Assembly (NCBI RefSeq): GCF_001298105.1
Contig: NZ_LGJH01000150.1
Span: 42,155 to 106,154 of the forward strand
Length of the DNA: 64,000 nt
Source of the DNA: Novosphingobium sp. ST904
GTDB lineage: Bacteria > Pseudomonadota > Alphaproteobacteria > Sphingomonadales > Sphingomonadaceae
Direction: 5' to 3'
Made by a program: the position numbers and the translations under genes. Of the stretch, positions 7,729 through 16,388 are shown piece by piece (position 1 is the first letter of the stretch; each line of letters begins with the position of its first letter). Below the pieces are notes generated by a model that searched no databases, was not told where the DNA came from, and saw only the letters and a list, made by a program, of their open reading frames with translations.

Positions 7729-8270
7729 CGCGGTTCGGCTACGTCATGGTGACGTATTTCGCGGCGATGGGCGTTGGCATCGCGGCGTTCATCCCGACGC
7801 CCACGAAACTGATCTGGAACGCCACCACCAGCGCGCCCATCGGCTTCTACACCGTCGAATCGACCGAGCGGATCGAGGTGCCCGAGCTGGTCGCCATCAT
7901 GCCGCCCGAACCGCTCGCCGACTTCATGGTCGAGCGCGGTTATGTCGGGCGCGGCGTGCCGCTCCTGAAGCGCGTCCTCGGCCTTCCCGGACAGCGGGTT
8001 TGCCGCACCGACCGCACGATCACCGTCGATGGCGTGGAGATGGGCGAAGCGCTGGAGCGCGACCGGATCGGCCGCGATCTACCCGTCTGGCAGGGCTGCC
8101 GCGTGATCGGCGACGGCGAAATCTTCCTGATGAATTGGGAGGTCCGCGACAGCCTGGACGGCAGGTATTTCGGACCTATCCCCGCAAATTCCGTCATCGG
8201 CCGGGCGCTGCCGCTCTGGACCGATGAGGAAGGCGACGGCCGCTACGAATGGCGCGCGCCGACGCAATGA
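7725..8270 (+). CDS. traF: TraF, S26 family conjugative pilin peptidase
   Basis: 181-residue membrane-anchored peptidase of the type I signal peptidase clan. One N-terminal transmembrane segment (about residues 5-25) precedes the catalytic serine in TSAPIGFY. The catalytic lysine lies in PLLKRVLGLPGQ (about residue 85), and a conserved FLMNWEVRDSLDGRYFG box follows. In RP4-type systems TraF matures and cyclises the TrbC pilin in the inner membrane. trbC is present at 15764. Length and motifs are intact. Confidence 0.88.
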   Translation: MTRFGYVMVTYFAAMGVGIAAFIPTPTKLIWNATTSAPIGFYTVESTERIEVPELVAIMPPEPLADFMVERGYVGRGVPLLKRVLGLPGQRVCRTDRTITVDGVEMGEALERDRIGRDLPVWQGCRVIGDGEIFLMNWEVRDSLDGRYFGPIPANSVIGRALPLWTDEEGDGRYEWRAPTQ

Positions 8271-8338
8271 CCGCTTTCCCATCAGCGGGAGCGGTGCCCG
8301 CCGATGGTCTTTTCAACCACACCGCCAAGGAGACTGTC

Positions 8339-8674
8339 ATGCCTCAGATCGGTCAATTCACCGCCGAAAATGAAACCTTCGTCGGCCGTGTTCATACGCT
8401 CACCCTTTACCGCGAACTCACCATTGTTCCCGCCGAACCATCGGATGCGGAGAACGCGCCCGCCTATCGCGTCCTTCACGGGGCCGAAGATGGCCCGGAG
8501 GTCGGTGCGGGCTGGAAGGAAGTCGGCGAAAAGGCCGGCGACTACATTTCGCTGGTGATCGACGATCCCGCCTTGCCGCAGCCGATCCGCGCCAACCTTT
8601 TCCAGAACAGCAACGACAAGACGGCGTGGTCGTTGCACTGGAACCGCCCGAAACCGCGCGGCGGGCGGGACTGA
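8339..8674 (+). CDS. DUF736 domain protein, second paralogue
   Basis: 111-residue protein beginning MPQIGQFTAENETFVGRVHT, with the AYRVLHGAEDGPEVGAGWKE core and a basic tail LHWNRPKPRGGRD. It aligns in order with the DUF736 protein at 1535 but is clearly diverged. The ATG at 8339 follows AAGGAGAC; the in-frame upstream extension overlaps traF and is rejected. The lytic transglycosylase gene follows. Function unknown. Confidence 0.83.
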   Translation: MPQIGQFTAENETFVGRVHTLTLYRELTIVPAEPSDAENAPAYRVLHGAEDGPEVGAGWKEVGEKAGDYISLVIDDPALPQPIRANLFQNSNDKTAWSLHWNRPKPRGGRD

Positions 8675-8883
8675 AAGCCATGCGCTATCGCGTCATCCCC
8701 GCGTTCAAAACCCTCATCCCGTTGTTCGCGGAAAAGCCGTCTCATCCCGTCGTCCCGCTCGGCCACCGGCCGGCCGGCGCGCGCAGCGAAGGTCAGGGGC
8801 GGCCTCTGGCCGGCGCTCGCGCCTTGCCCTTGACCGCAGCGAGCACGCTGGCAGGCTGGAGGTCGAACGGAGGCAGGGAGATC

Positions 8884-9603
8884 GTGCGATATGCCGCTCT
8901 CCTGCTGGCTGGCGTGCTCGCGGTCGCAGCTTGTCCGGTAGCCGTATCGGCGCAGGCGGCACCCGTCGCGCGCGTGAATCCCGCCGATCCTTTTGCCGGC
9001 TTCATCACCGAAGCCGCGCAGCGTTTCGGCGTTCCAGAGCATTGGATTCGCGCCGTGCTGCGCGCCGAGAGCGCGGGCGACGTGCGCGCAATCTCGTCGG
9101 CCGGAGCGATAGGATTGATGCAGGTCATGCCCGACACCTGGGCGGGCCTGCGCGTCCGTCATGGCCTCGGCCGCGATCCCTACGATCCACGCGACAACAT
9201 CATGGCGGGCGCGGCGTATCTGCGCGAAATGTGGGACCGTTACGGCAATGTCGCCGCGATGCTCGCAGCCTATAATGCCGGTCCCGGCCGCTATGACGAA
9301 GATCGCACGACAGGTCGCGCTTTGCCCGCCGAGACGCGCGCCTATGTCGCCGCGCTTGCGCCGGTTCTGGGCGGCTCGGCCGAGAGTGAACCACCCGCGC
9401 CAGCACCGCCACCGCCGCCCGACTGGCGCGCGGCTCCGCTGTTCGTCACGCGCTCGACCGACATGCGGACTGCCGCCACGCCGTCGTCCGAAGCGCAGTC
9501 CGGCGACATCCGCGCGACCGTTCCGGTGCGCGATGATGCCGATACGGAGCCGCCGACCGGCAGCATTTTCGTGGCTCGCGCCGACGACGGGAGTGCGCCA
9601 TGA
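8884..9603 (+). CDS. Lytic transglycosylase, SLT domain (conjugation-associated)
   Basis: About 239 residues. The GTG at 8884 is preferred over the upstream ATG at 8680: it follows a GGAGGCAGGGAG site and starts a clean signal peptide ending near VAVSAQA. The SLT domain shows the catalytic glutamate in RAESAGDVRA, the GLMQVMPDTW motif and AAYNAGPG. The C-terminal 80 residues are proline-rich and disordered. VirB1-like enzymes open peptidoglycan for the transfer channel. It lies just before the relaxase gene. The longer start would only add an arginine-rich tail upstream of the signal. Confidence 0.85.
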   Translation: MRYAALLLAGVLAVAACPVAVSAQAAPVARVNPADPFAGFITEAAQRFGVPEHWIRAVLRAESAGDVRAISSAGAIGLMQVMPDTWAGLRVRHGLGRDPYDPRDNIMAGAAYLREMWDRYGNVAAMLAAYNAGPGRYDEDRTTGRALPAETRAYVAALAPVLGGSAESEPPAPAPPPPPDWRAAPLFVTRSTDMRTAATPSSEAQSGDIRATVPVRDDADTEPPTGSIFVARADDGSAP

Positions 9604-9751
9604 GAGGCGTGCTCCCGCGCTCGGCGCGATCCGTTCCGGTGTTCAGCCAGGCAGGAAGGGCAGAAGAGAAGGCAGGAAGGGAGGGCAAGATAAAGGAAAC
9701 CGGCACTACGCTGGCCGGATTTCTGAAATTGTTGTTGTCTGCACACTGGTT

Positions 9752-9872
9752 AGGGGAGCCGCGAGCGGCACCCTGTTTTTGGACGGCGCGAGCGTGATTG
9801 TGCGCAACGCCTTGGCTTTGCTGGGTTTCGACCGGCACCATGGCCGCCGAACACGCGATTTTCCGCGATTTT
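9752..9872 (+). promoter_or_regulatory. Terminator-like hairpin and tandem repeat before the relaxase (possible oriT region)
   Basis: The 285-base gap 9604-9888 has no convincing gene; a 65-codon frame from 9600 is not recognisable. It contains a hairpin AGGG-GA-GCCGC-GA-GCGGC-A-CCCT followed by GTTTTT (9752-9780) and a tandem direct repeat CGCGATTTT at 9854-9862 and 9864-9872, directly before the relaxase ribosome-binding site GGAGG. Because oriT often lies beside the relaxase gene, this gap is a candidate, but no nic consensus is recognised. Confidence 0.4.
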
Positions 9873-9888
9873 GGCCGGAGGCGCAGCC

Positions 9889-11952
9889 ATGAGCGCCGAC
9901 GACGAGAACCGCTTCCGGCCGAAGCCCGGCCGCATCCGCGCTGATGCCCCCAAGCTCGGCAAGGCCAAGAGCTTTCTGACGCAGGCGAAGAAGCTGGCGC
10001 GGCAGCACAGCAACAGCCCGTCGCGGTCATCCGCATCGTCCGCGCCCCGCTCCAGATCGTCAGCCACCACAAAAGGCGGCAGGGCATCACGGACCAGCGG
10101 CGGGCCGGGCGTGCGGCGTGGGCGCGGCGCGTCGTTCGTCCGTGCCCGCACCTTATCCGGCGGCTGGAAGCACAGCGCGCCCGGCATGCGCCGCGTCGTC
10201 GTGAAAACCCGCTATGTCCAGCAGGCCGGAAAGAACGGCAAGGCCGCCGCCCATCTGCGCTATATCCAGCGCGACGGCACCTCCCGCGATGGCGAGCGCG
10301 GCCAGCTCTATTCCGCGACCGACGACCGCGCCGAGCCGCAAGCCTTCCTTGATCGCGGCAGGGAGGATCGCCACCAGTTCCGGTTCATCGTCTCGCCGGA
10401 AGACGGCGCGGACCTGACCGACCTGACCGCACACACGCGCGACCTAATGCGCCAGATCGAAACTGACCTTGGCACGAAACTCGATTGGGTGGCGGTCAAC
10501 CACTACAACACCGGCCATCCTCATGTGCATGTCATCGTCCGGGGCAAGGACGAACTGGGCGAGAATCTGGTTGTCAACGGCGACTATCTCGCCAACGGCA
10601 TCCGCGAGCGAGCGAGCGAGCTGACCACGCTGGAGCTTGGTCCCGTCACGGAGATCGAGCAGACCCGCAAGCTGTCGGCCGAAGTCGACCATGACCGCTT
10701 CACCCGCATCGACCGCGCGATGACCGAGGAAGCCGATGAACGCTTCATCGACTTGCGCCATGAACCCGACGATCCGCGTCGCCAGTTCGACCGGACGCTG
10801 CGCCTGCGCCGTCTGGGCAAGCTGGAGCAGATGGGCCTCGCCACAGAACACGCGCCTGGCGTCTGGGAATTGAGCGAGCGCATGGAGCCGACCTTGCGCG
10901 AGCTGGGCGAACGCGGCGACATCATCCGCAATATGCACAAGGCGCTGAAGGCCGATGGGCTGGAGCGCGATCCGATGACCTTCCAGCTTCATGATGCCGC
11001 GCCTGAGACGCCCATCGTCGGCCGCGTCGTGGACAAGTATCTCACCGATGAGATGGGCGAGAACCTGACCCTTGTGGTGGACGGCATCGACGGCCGGACG
11101 CATCATGTTCCGGGTATCGACCCGGTTCGCGTCGAGGATGCGCGGATCGGCAGCGTCATCGAGATCGGCCCGGCCGACACGGCGCAGCGGCCATCCGACC
11201 GGACTATTGCCGCCATCGCCGAGGATGGCATCTACCGGCCGAGCCGCCATCTCGAACAGGCGAAGTTCGACGGCGGCGTTCCGGGTAGCGACTATGAGGG
11301 ATTTGTCGATGCCCACGTGCGTCGGCTGGAAGCGCTTCGCCGCTCCGGGATCGTCGAGCGGGTCGACGCCGATCAATGGCGCATACCGGAGGATTTCGAG
11401 AGCCGCGCCGCCGCCTATGACGCCAGCCGCAACCGGCAGGCCAGCATCCGCGTCATTTCGACCTTCAATCTGGAAAGCCAGATCGGTTCGGATGGCGCGA
11501 CCTGGCTCGACCGGCGGCTGGTTACACCCGACGCATCGGATCTCGCTCCGGCCGGTTTCGGGCAACAGGTCCGCGAGGCGATGGATCAACGCCGCGAACA
11601 TCATATCGAACAGGGTGACGCCACCCGAGCGCGGGATGGCCGCATCTTCTATCGGCGCAGCCTTCTCGCCACGCTGCGAGAGCGCGAAGTCGCCCGCGTC
11701 GGCACGGAGATGGCCGAGAGCAAGGCGCTGCCGTTCCGGGCGGCGGCGGATGGCGAGAAGATCAGCGGCAAGTTCACCGGAGCGGTGCAGCTATCGAGCG
11801 GCAAGTTCGCCGTGGTCGAGCAGAGCCACGAGTTCACCCTTGTCCCGTGGCGGCCAGTCATAGACCGCCAACTCGGCCGCGAGGTCATGGGTGTCGTGCA
11901 GGGCGGATCGGTGTCGTGGCAGTTGGGGCGGCAGCGAGGAATGGGACTATGA
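9889..11952 (+). CDS. Relaxase/mobilisation nuclease with DUF3363 domain (VirD2-like)
   Basis: 687-residue relaxase. A disordered basic N-terminus (about residues 1-100) precedes the nuclease domain, which has RYIQRDG and the metal-binding histidine motif NTGHPHVHVIVRG near residue 210. The DUF3363 region occupies the C-terminal half (SDYEGFVDAHVRRLEALRR onward). It should nick oriT, bind the 5' end and be delivered by TraG. The ATG at 9889 follows GGAGGCGC. The family is typical of Tn4371-like and alphaproteobacterial ICEs. Frame is intact throughout. Confidence 0.9.
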   Translation: MSADDENRFRPKPGRIRADAPKLGKAKSFLTQAKKLARQHSNSPSRSSASSAPRSRSSATTKGGRASRTSGGPGVRRGRGASFVRARTLSGGWKHSAPGMRRVVVKTRYVQQAGKNGKAAAHLRYIQRDGTSRDGERGQLYSATDDRAEPQAFLDRGREDRHQFRFIVSPEDGADLTDLTAHTRDLMRQIETDLGTKLDWVAVNHYNTGHPHVHVIVRGKDELGENLVVNGDYLANGIRERASELTTLELGPVTEIEQTRKLSAEVDHDRFTRIDRAMTEEADERFIDLRHEPDDPRRQFDRTLRLRRLGKLEQMGLATEHAPGVWELSERMEPTLRELGERGDIIRNMHKALKADGLERDPMTFQLHDAAPETPIVGRVVDKYLTDEMGENLTLVVDGIDGRTHHVPGIDPVRVEDARIGSVIEIGPADTAQRPSDRTIAAIAEDGIYRPSRHLEQAKFDGGVPGSDYEGFVDAHVRRLEALRRSGIVERVDADQWRIPEDFESRAAAYDASRNRQASIRVISTFNLESQIGSDGATWLDRRLVTPDASDLAPAGFGQQVREAMDQRREHHIEQGDATRARDGRIFYRRSLLATLREREVARVGTEMAESKALPFRAAADGEKISGKFTGAVQLSSGKFAVVEQSHEFTLVPWRPVIDRQLGREVMGVVQGGSVSWQLGRQRGMGL

Positions 11953-12074
11953 GGAATTCCGCGCTCATAACGCCCTTCAATCTAAGTCCAGACACCAATG
12001 GCTTTTACTTGCCGGTCGAGTCGCGATCCCTGATTCCAAGAGAGTGCCGGAATGGTGCCATCGCAACCCGTCCG

Positions 12075-12089
12075 ATTTGCCGCCGATAG
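12075..12089 (+). promoter_or_regulatory. Shared 15-base box upstream of traG
   Basis: ATTTGCCGCCGATAG occurs here, 110 bases before the traG ATG, and identically at 14658-14672, 129 bases before trbB. The sequences that follow also resemble each other (TTGTTG, then CTG..ATTT..GCC..TTTT.TAATCG), suggesting related promoters with a common operator. A hairpin GGCTCC/GGAGCC (about 12156-12181) ends just before the traG ATG. Confidence 0.5.
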
Positions 12090-12184
12090 TATCCGACAGC
12101 CCTACGACTGCGCCTTTGTTGTTGATCCCTGCGAATTTGGCCATTTTCTAATCGGCTCCACCTCTCTTGCCGATTGGAGCCACT

Positions 12185-14169
12185 ATGCGCGGAGGCAGAA
12201 TACTCTGGGGGCAGATTGCCGTCGTCATCACCATTGTCATGGTGATGACATGGGCCGCGACGCAATGGGTGGCGTTCCGGCTCGGCTTTCAGCCCCAGCT
12301 CGGAAGCCCGTGGTTCGATCTGGCCGGTTGGCCATTCTACCATCCACCCGCCTTCTTCTGGTGGTGGTTTTCCTTCGACGCCTATGCGCCCGCGATTTTC
12401 ATGGAGGGTGCGGCCATCGCCACGTCGGGTGGCATCCTCGCCATTGCCGCCGCCATCCTCATGTCGATCATCAGGGCGCGCGAAGCCCGTAACGTCGCGA
12501 CCTATGGTTCGGCGCGATGGGCCGAGGACAGGGAAATCCGTAGCGCCGGGTTGCTCGGCCCGGATGGCGTTCTGCTCGGCCGATACGATCGCGACTATCT
12601 GCGCCATGACGGGCCGGAGCACGTCTTATGTTTCGCTCCCACGAGGTCGGGCAAAGGCGTCGGCCTTGTAGTGCCGACGCTGCTGACCTGGCCAGGAAGC
12701 TGCATCGTCCATGACATCAAGGGAGAAAACTGGACGCTGACAGCGGGCTTTCGTTCCCGGCACGGCCGCGTCCTGTTGTTCGATCCGACCAACGCGAAGT
12801 CCTCCGCCTACAACCCGTTGCTGGAGGTGCGGCAGGGCGAATGGGAAGTCCGCGACGTGCAGAACATCGCGGACATATTGGTCGATCCCGAAGGCAGCCT
12901 CGACAAGCGCAACCATTGGGAAAAGACCAGCCATAGCCTGCTGGTCGGCGCGATCTTGCATGTTCTCTATGCCGAGAAGGACAAAACCCTGTCCGGCGTC
13001 GCCAACTTCCTGTCCGATCCGCGCCGCCCCGTCGAGGCGACCTTGCGCGCGATGATGGACACGCCGCACCTGGGCGAGGCAGGCGTCCATCCCGTCATCG
13101 CGTCGTCGGCGCGCGAACTGCTGAACAAGAGCGAGAACGAACGGTCGGGCGTGTTGTCCACCGCCATGTCGTTTCTCGGTCTCTATCGCGATCCCGTCGT
13201 AGCGCGCGTCACAGACCGCTGCGACTGGCGGATTGCCGATCTTATCGGCAGGCAGGAGCCGGTCACGCTCTACCTTGTCGTTCCGCCCTCCGACATCAAC
13301 CGGACGAAGCCGCTGATCCGGCTCATCCTCAACCAGATCGGCCGCAGGCTGACCGAGGAACTGACCCTATCCGGCAAGCGGCATCGCCTGCTCATGATGC
13401 TGGACGAGTTTCCGGCATTGGGGCGGCTGGACTTCTTTGAATCCGCGCTCGCCTTCATGGCGGGCTACGGCCTCAAATCCTTCCTGATTGCCCAATCTCT
13501 CAACCAGATCGAGCGCGCCTATGGGCCGAACAACAGCATTCTCGATAACTGCCATGTGCGCGTTGCCTTTGCGACCAACGACGAGCGCACCGCCAAGCGG
13601 GTGTCGGACTCGCTCGGCACCGCGACCGAGATGCGCGATTCCACCAACTATGCCGGCCACAGGCTCGCGCTTGGCTGGGGCATCTCATGGTGTCACGACA
13701 GGAGACGGCGCGGCCGCTGCTGACCCCCGGCGAGATCATGCAGCTTCCGCCCGCCGACGAAATCGTCATGGTAGCGGGAACACCGCCGATCCGGGCGAAG
13801 AAGGCCCGCTATTTCGAGGACGCGCGGTTGCAGGAGCGCATCCTGCCGCCGCCCGAATTGCCATCTGGTCCGGCGACGAAGCCGGCAACCGACGACTGGA
13901 CGAGCCGCGTCATCGTAGGGGCGGACAAGCCAGCAACGACCGCTGCCAGTGGCGCGGAGGGCGATCCCGACAATGCCGGCATCCGCCGCGAGCCGGAATT
14001 GCCCGAGCATGAGGAAATCGTCCCGCCGCCGACCCCGCCAGCCCAGGAGTTCGACATTCTGGACGACGAGCCGGACGTGGATGCCGCCAAGGCCCGCGCG
14101 CTGCGCTCCCGGATGCGGATGATCGCCCGGCAGGCGTCGTTGGACCCCGGCGACGGCATCGAGCTTTGA
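12185..14169 (+). pseudogene. traG: TraG/VirD4 coupling protein, frame broken near 13670
   Basis: Type IV coupling ATPase linking the relaxosome to the transfer channel. Two N-terminal transmembrane segments (about residues 8-28 and 75-100) come first. The Walker A motif is APTRSGKGVGLVVPTLL (about residue 155) and Walker B is LLMMLDEFPALGRLDFFE (about 400-415). The first frame stops at 13723 after a garbled tail. The second frame resumes with HLMVSRQETARPLLTPGEIMQ and runs to 14169. Restoring one base near 13670 gives 661 residues, the normal TraG length. Probably intact in the cell if the break is a sequencing error; otherwise a 512-residue truncation lacking the conserved C-terminus. Confidence 0.85.
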
Positions 14170-14179
14170 GAGGGAGCCA

Positions 14180-14641
14180 ATGACGACCCGCACTCGCATG
14201 AATGTCTATTTCGACCCGGAACTGCTCAAACAGGTTGAGGCACTGTCGCTGCGCCGTCAGGTGTCTAAGTCCGCCATCGTCGAGGCGGCGGTTGCATCCT
14301 TCCTGTCGGGCGACACATCGGATCGGCTGGAAGCGGCGATGTCGCGCCGCCTGGACAAGATCGGCCGCCAGATCGGCACGCTGGACGAAGATCTCGCCGT
14401 GCTCGGCGAGACCCTTTCCTTGTTCGTCCATTTCTGGCTGACGATGACCCCACCGTTGCCGGACAGCGCCAAGCAATCCGCACGCATCAAGGGGAATGAG
14501 CGGTTCGAGGGCTTCATGCAGAATCTCGGTCGCAGGCTGGCGACCGGAGATAGGTTCCTGAAAGAGTTGTCGCGCGACATGGATTCGCTTCACGACAGTC
14601 CGCCGCAAGATCAGACCGATACCGATGGCGATGCTGCCTAG
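14180..14641 (+). CDS. CopG-type ribbon-helix-helix protein
   Basis: 153-residue protein. The N-terminal RMNVYFDPELLKQVEALSLR and SKSAIVEAAVASFL form a CopG/Arc ribbon-helix-helix domain. The remainder is helical with a hydrophobic segment LSLFVHFWLTMTPPL. The conserved location between traG and trbB in Tn4371-like ICEs suggests control of the trb operon or a relaxosome accessory role. The start is ten bases after the traG end, with a GAGAGGGAG site. Confidence 0.82.
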   Translation: MTTRTRMNVYFDPELLKQVEALSLRRQVSKSAIVEAAVASFLSGDTSDRLEAAMSRRLDKIGRQIGTLDEDLAVLGETLSLFVHFWLTMTPPLPDSAKQSARIKGNERFEGFMQNLGRRLATGDRFLKELSRDMDSLHDSPPQDQTDTDGDAA

Positions 14642-14657
14642 ATTTTCAACCCATCCT

Positions 14658-14672
14658 ATTTGCCGCCGATAG
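14658..14672 (+). promoter_or_regulatory. Shared 15-base box upstream of trbB
   Basis: Identical to the box at 12075-12089 before traG. It is followed by TTGTTG and AT-rich DNA that could be the trb promoter, and by a GACCCCG-TTG-CGGGGTC hairpin at 14736-14752 in the leader. Confidence 0.5.
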
Positions 14673-14711
14673 CCGCCGATCACCGCATCCTCTTAGATAC
14701 TTGTTGAATCG

Positions 14712-14731
14712 GCCTGATTTCAGGCTCTTTT
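14712..14731 (+). terminator. Small terminator-like hairpin between copG and trbB
   Basis: GCCTG-ATTT-CAGGC followed by TCTTTT. The stem is only five pairs, so termination may be weak or partial. Confidence 0.45.
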
Positions 14732-14786
14732 AATCGACCCCGTTGCGGGGTCCGTCTGTCACGCCCCGCGAGAACAAGGGGCCGAC

Positions 14787-15767
14787 ATGACGACACATCA
14801 CCAGAAACCGGAGGCGATTGCACGCGGGGCGCGGATGCTGCGCACGGCGCTGGGCGCGTCCATCGCGCGGTTTCTCGAAGACCCCGGCGTCATCGAGGTG
14901 ATGCTGAACCCGGATGGTCGCATCTGGATCGACCGGCTGTCCGAAGGTCTGGCCGATACGGGAGAGAGGCTATCCGCCGCCGATGGCGAGCGCATCGTCC
15001 GGCTGGTCGCACATCATGTCGGTGCGGAAGTTCACGCCCGCGCGCCCCGCGTTTCGGCAGAGCTTCCCGAAACCGGCGAGCGCTTTGAGGGGCTTCTGCC
15101 GCCTGTCGTCGCCGCACCCGCTTTCGCCATTCGCAAGCCCGCCGTCGCGGTGTTCACGCTCGACGACTATGTGGCGGCCGGCATCATGTCCACCGATCAG
15201 GCCATGACTCTCCGCGAAGCCGTTGCGGCACGCGCCAACATCCTCGTCGCGGGTGGCACCAGCACCGGCAAGACCACCTTGACCAACGCTCTGCTCGCCG
15301 AGGTCGCGAAGACGCAGGATCGCGTCGTCATCATCGAGGATACGCGCGAGTTGCAATGCGCCGCGCCCAACCTTGTGGCCATGCGGACCAAGGATGGCGT
15401 GGCGACGCTTTCCGATCTGGTGCGCTCCAGTCTTCGCCTGCGCCCCGACCGCATTCCCATCGGCGAGGTGCGCGGCTCGGAAGCCCTCGACCTGCTCAAA
15501 GCCTGGGGAACGGGACATCCCGGCGGTATCGGCACCATCCATGCCGGTTCCGCCATCGGCGCGCTGCGCCGTCTCGAACAGCTCATTCAGGAGGCCGTCA
15601 TCACGGTCCCGCGCGCGCTGATCGCCGAGACCATCGACCTCGTTGCCGTCCTTTCCGGGCGCGGGTCCGCGCGCCGGCTGGCCGAACTCGCCCGCGTCGA
15701 GGGACTGGGATCGGACGGTGACTACGCCATTACCCCCGCAACCACCTCGAAAGGAGACCCCTCATGA
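14787..15767 (+). CDS. trbB: TrbB, VirB11-type conjugation ATPase
   Basis: 326-residue hexameric secretion ATPase. It has the N-terminal domain with [17 protein letters not shown], Walker [16 protein letters not shown] (about residue 155), Asp box [11 protein letters not shown], Walker B region [19 protein letters not shown] and the His box [11 protein letters not shown]. It powers pilus assembly and DNA transfer from the cytoplasmic face. First gene of the trb operon; its end overlaps trbC by four bases. Confidence 0.95.
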   Translation: MTTHHQKPEAIARGARMLRTALGASIARFLEDPGVIEVMLNPDGRIWIDRLSEGLADTGERLSAADGERIVRLVAHHVGAEVHARAPRVSAELPETGERFEGLLPPVVAAPAFAIRKPAVAVFTLDDYVAAGIMSTDQAMTLREAVAARANILVAGGTSTGKTTLTNALLAEVAKTQDRVVIIEDTRELQCAAPNLVAMRTKDGVATLSDLVRSSLRLRPDRIPIGEVRGSEALDLLKAWGTGHPGGIGTIHAGSAIGALRRLEQLIQEAVITVPRALIAETIDLVAVLSGRGSARRLAELARVEGLGSDGDYAITPATTSKGDPS

Positions 15768-16096
15768 TCCGCACGATTTCACGCGGCTGCCGCATCATGG
15801 CGACCGCCGCAGCCACTGTTTCCATCAGCCTGATGCTGGCGCCCGCCGCACACGCATCCGGCTCGTCGATGCCCTGGGAAGCGCCCCTGCAATCCATCCT
15901 TCAGTCGATCGAAGGGCCGGTCGCCAAGATCATCGCGGTGATCGTCATCATCGCCACCGGCCTGGCACTCGCGTTCGGCGATACGTCAGGCGGTTTCCGC
16001 CGCCTGATCCAGATCGTGTTCGGCCTCAGCATCGCGTTTGCGGCGTCGAGCTTCTTCCTGTCGTTCTTCTCGTTCGGCGGCGGGGCGCTCATCTGA
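15764..16096 (+). CDS. trbC: TrbC, conjugative pilin
   Basis: 110-residue pilin precursor. It has a long cationic signal peptide ending near APAAHASG, then two hydrophobic segments (about residues 50-70 and 80-105), the TrbC/VirB2 layout. TraF (7725) is the expected maturation enzyme. Four-base overlap with trbB; the stop overlaps the trbD ATG by one base. Confidence 0.92.
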   Translation: MIRTISRGCRIMATAAATVSISLMLAPAAHASGSSMPWEAPLQSILQSIEGPVAKIIAVIVIIATGLALAFGDTSGGFRRLIQIVFGLSIAFAASSFFLSFFSFGGGALI

Positions 16097-16377
16097 TGGC
16101 GGGCGGCCTCGAACAACTGGACGCGGTGCCGGGCTTCACAGTCCCGGTCCACAGGGCGTTGACCGAGCACATCCTGCTCGGCGGCGCTCCCCGCTCCATC
16201 GCCATCATGAACGGCACGCTGGCCGGGGCCGTGGGCCTCGGCCTGCGCCTCTGGCTGGTCGGCCTCGCCATCTGGGCCATCGGCCACTTCGCCGCCGTCT
16301 GGGCCGCGAAGCGCGATCCGCTCTTTGTCGAGGTCGGCCGCAGGCATCTGCGCATCCCGGCTTTTCTAGCGGTCTGA
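16096..16377 (+). CDS. trbD: TrbD, VirB3-like inner membrane protein
   Basis: 93-residue protein with GFTVPVHRALTEHILLGGAPR followed by two adjacent transmembrane segments (about residues 37-70), the TrbD/VirB3 pattern. It assists TrbE and pilus assembly. The ATG at 16096 shares its A with the trbC stop. Confidence 0.92.
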   Translation: MAGGLEQLDAVPGFTVPVHRALTEHILLGGAPRSIAIMNGTLAGAVGLGLRLWLVGLAIWAIGHFAAVWAAKRDPLFVEVGRRHLRIPAFLAV

Positions 16378-16388
16378 CGGAGGCGCAC

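Noticed and set aside
9600..9797. 65-codon frame overlapping the lytic transglycosylase stop
   Set aside because: Despite an ATGA overlap, the composition is arginine-rich, it spans the terminator-like hairpin, and no homology is recognised.
11949..12089. Short frame overlapping the relaxase stop (about 46 codons)
   Set aside because: No ribosome-binding site or recognisable features, and it runs through the shared 15-base box; likely chance.
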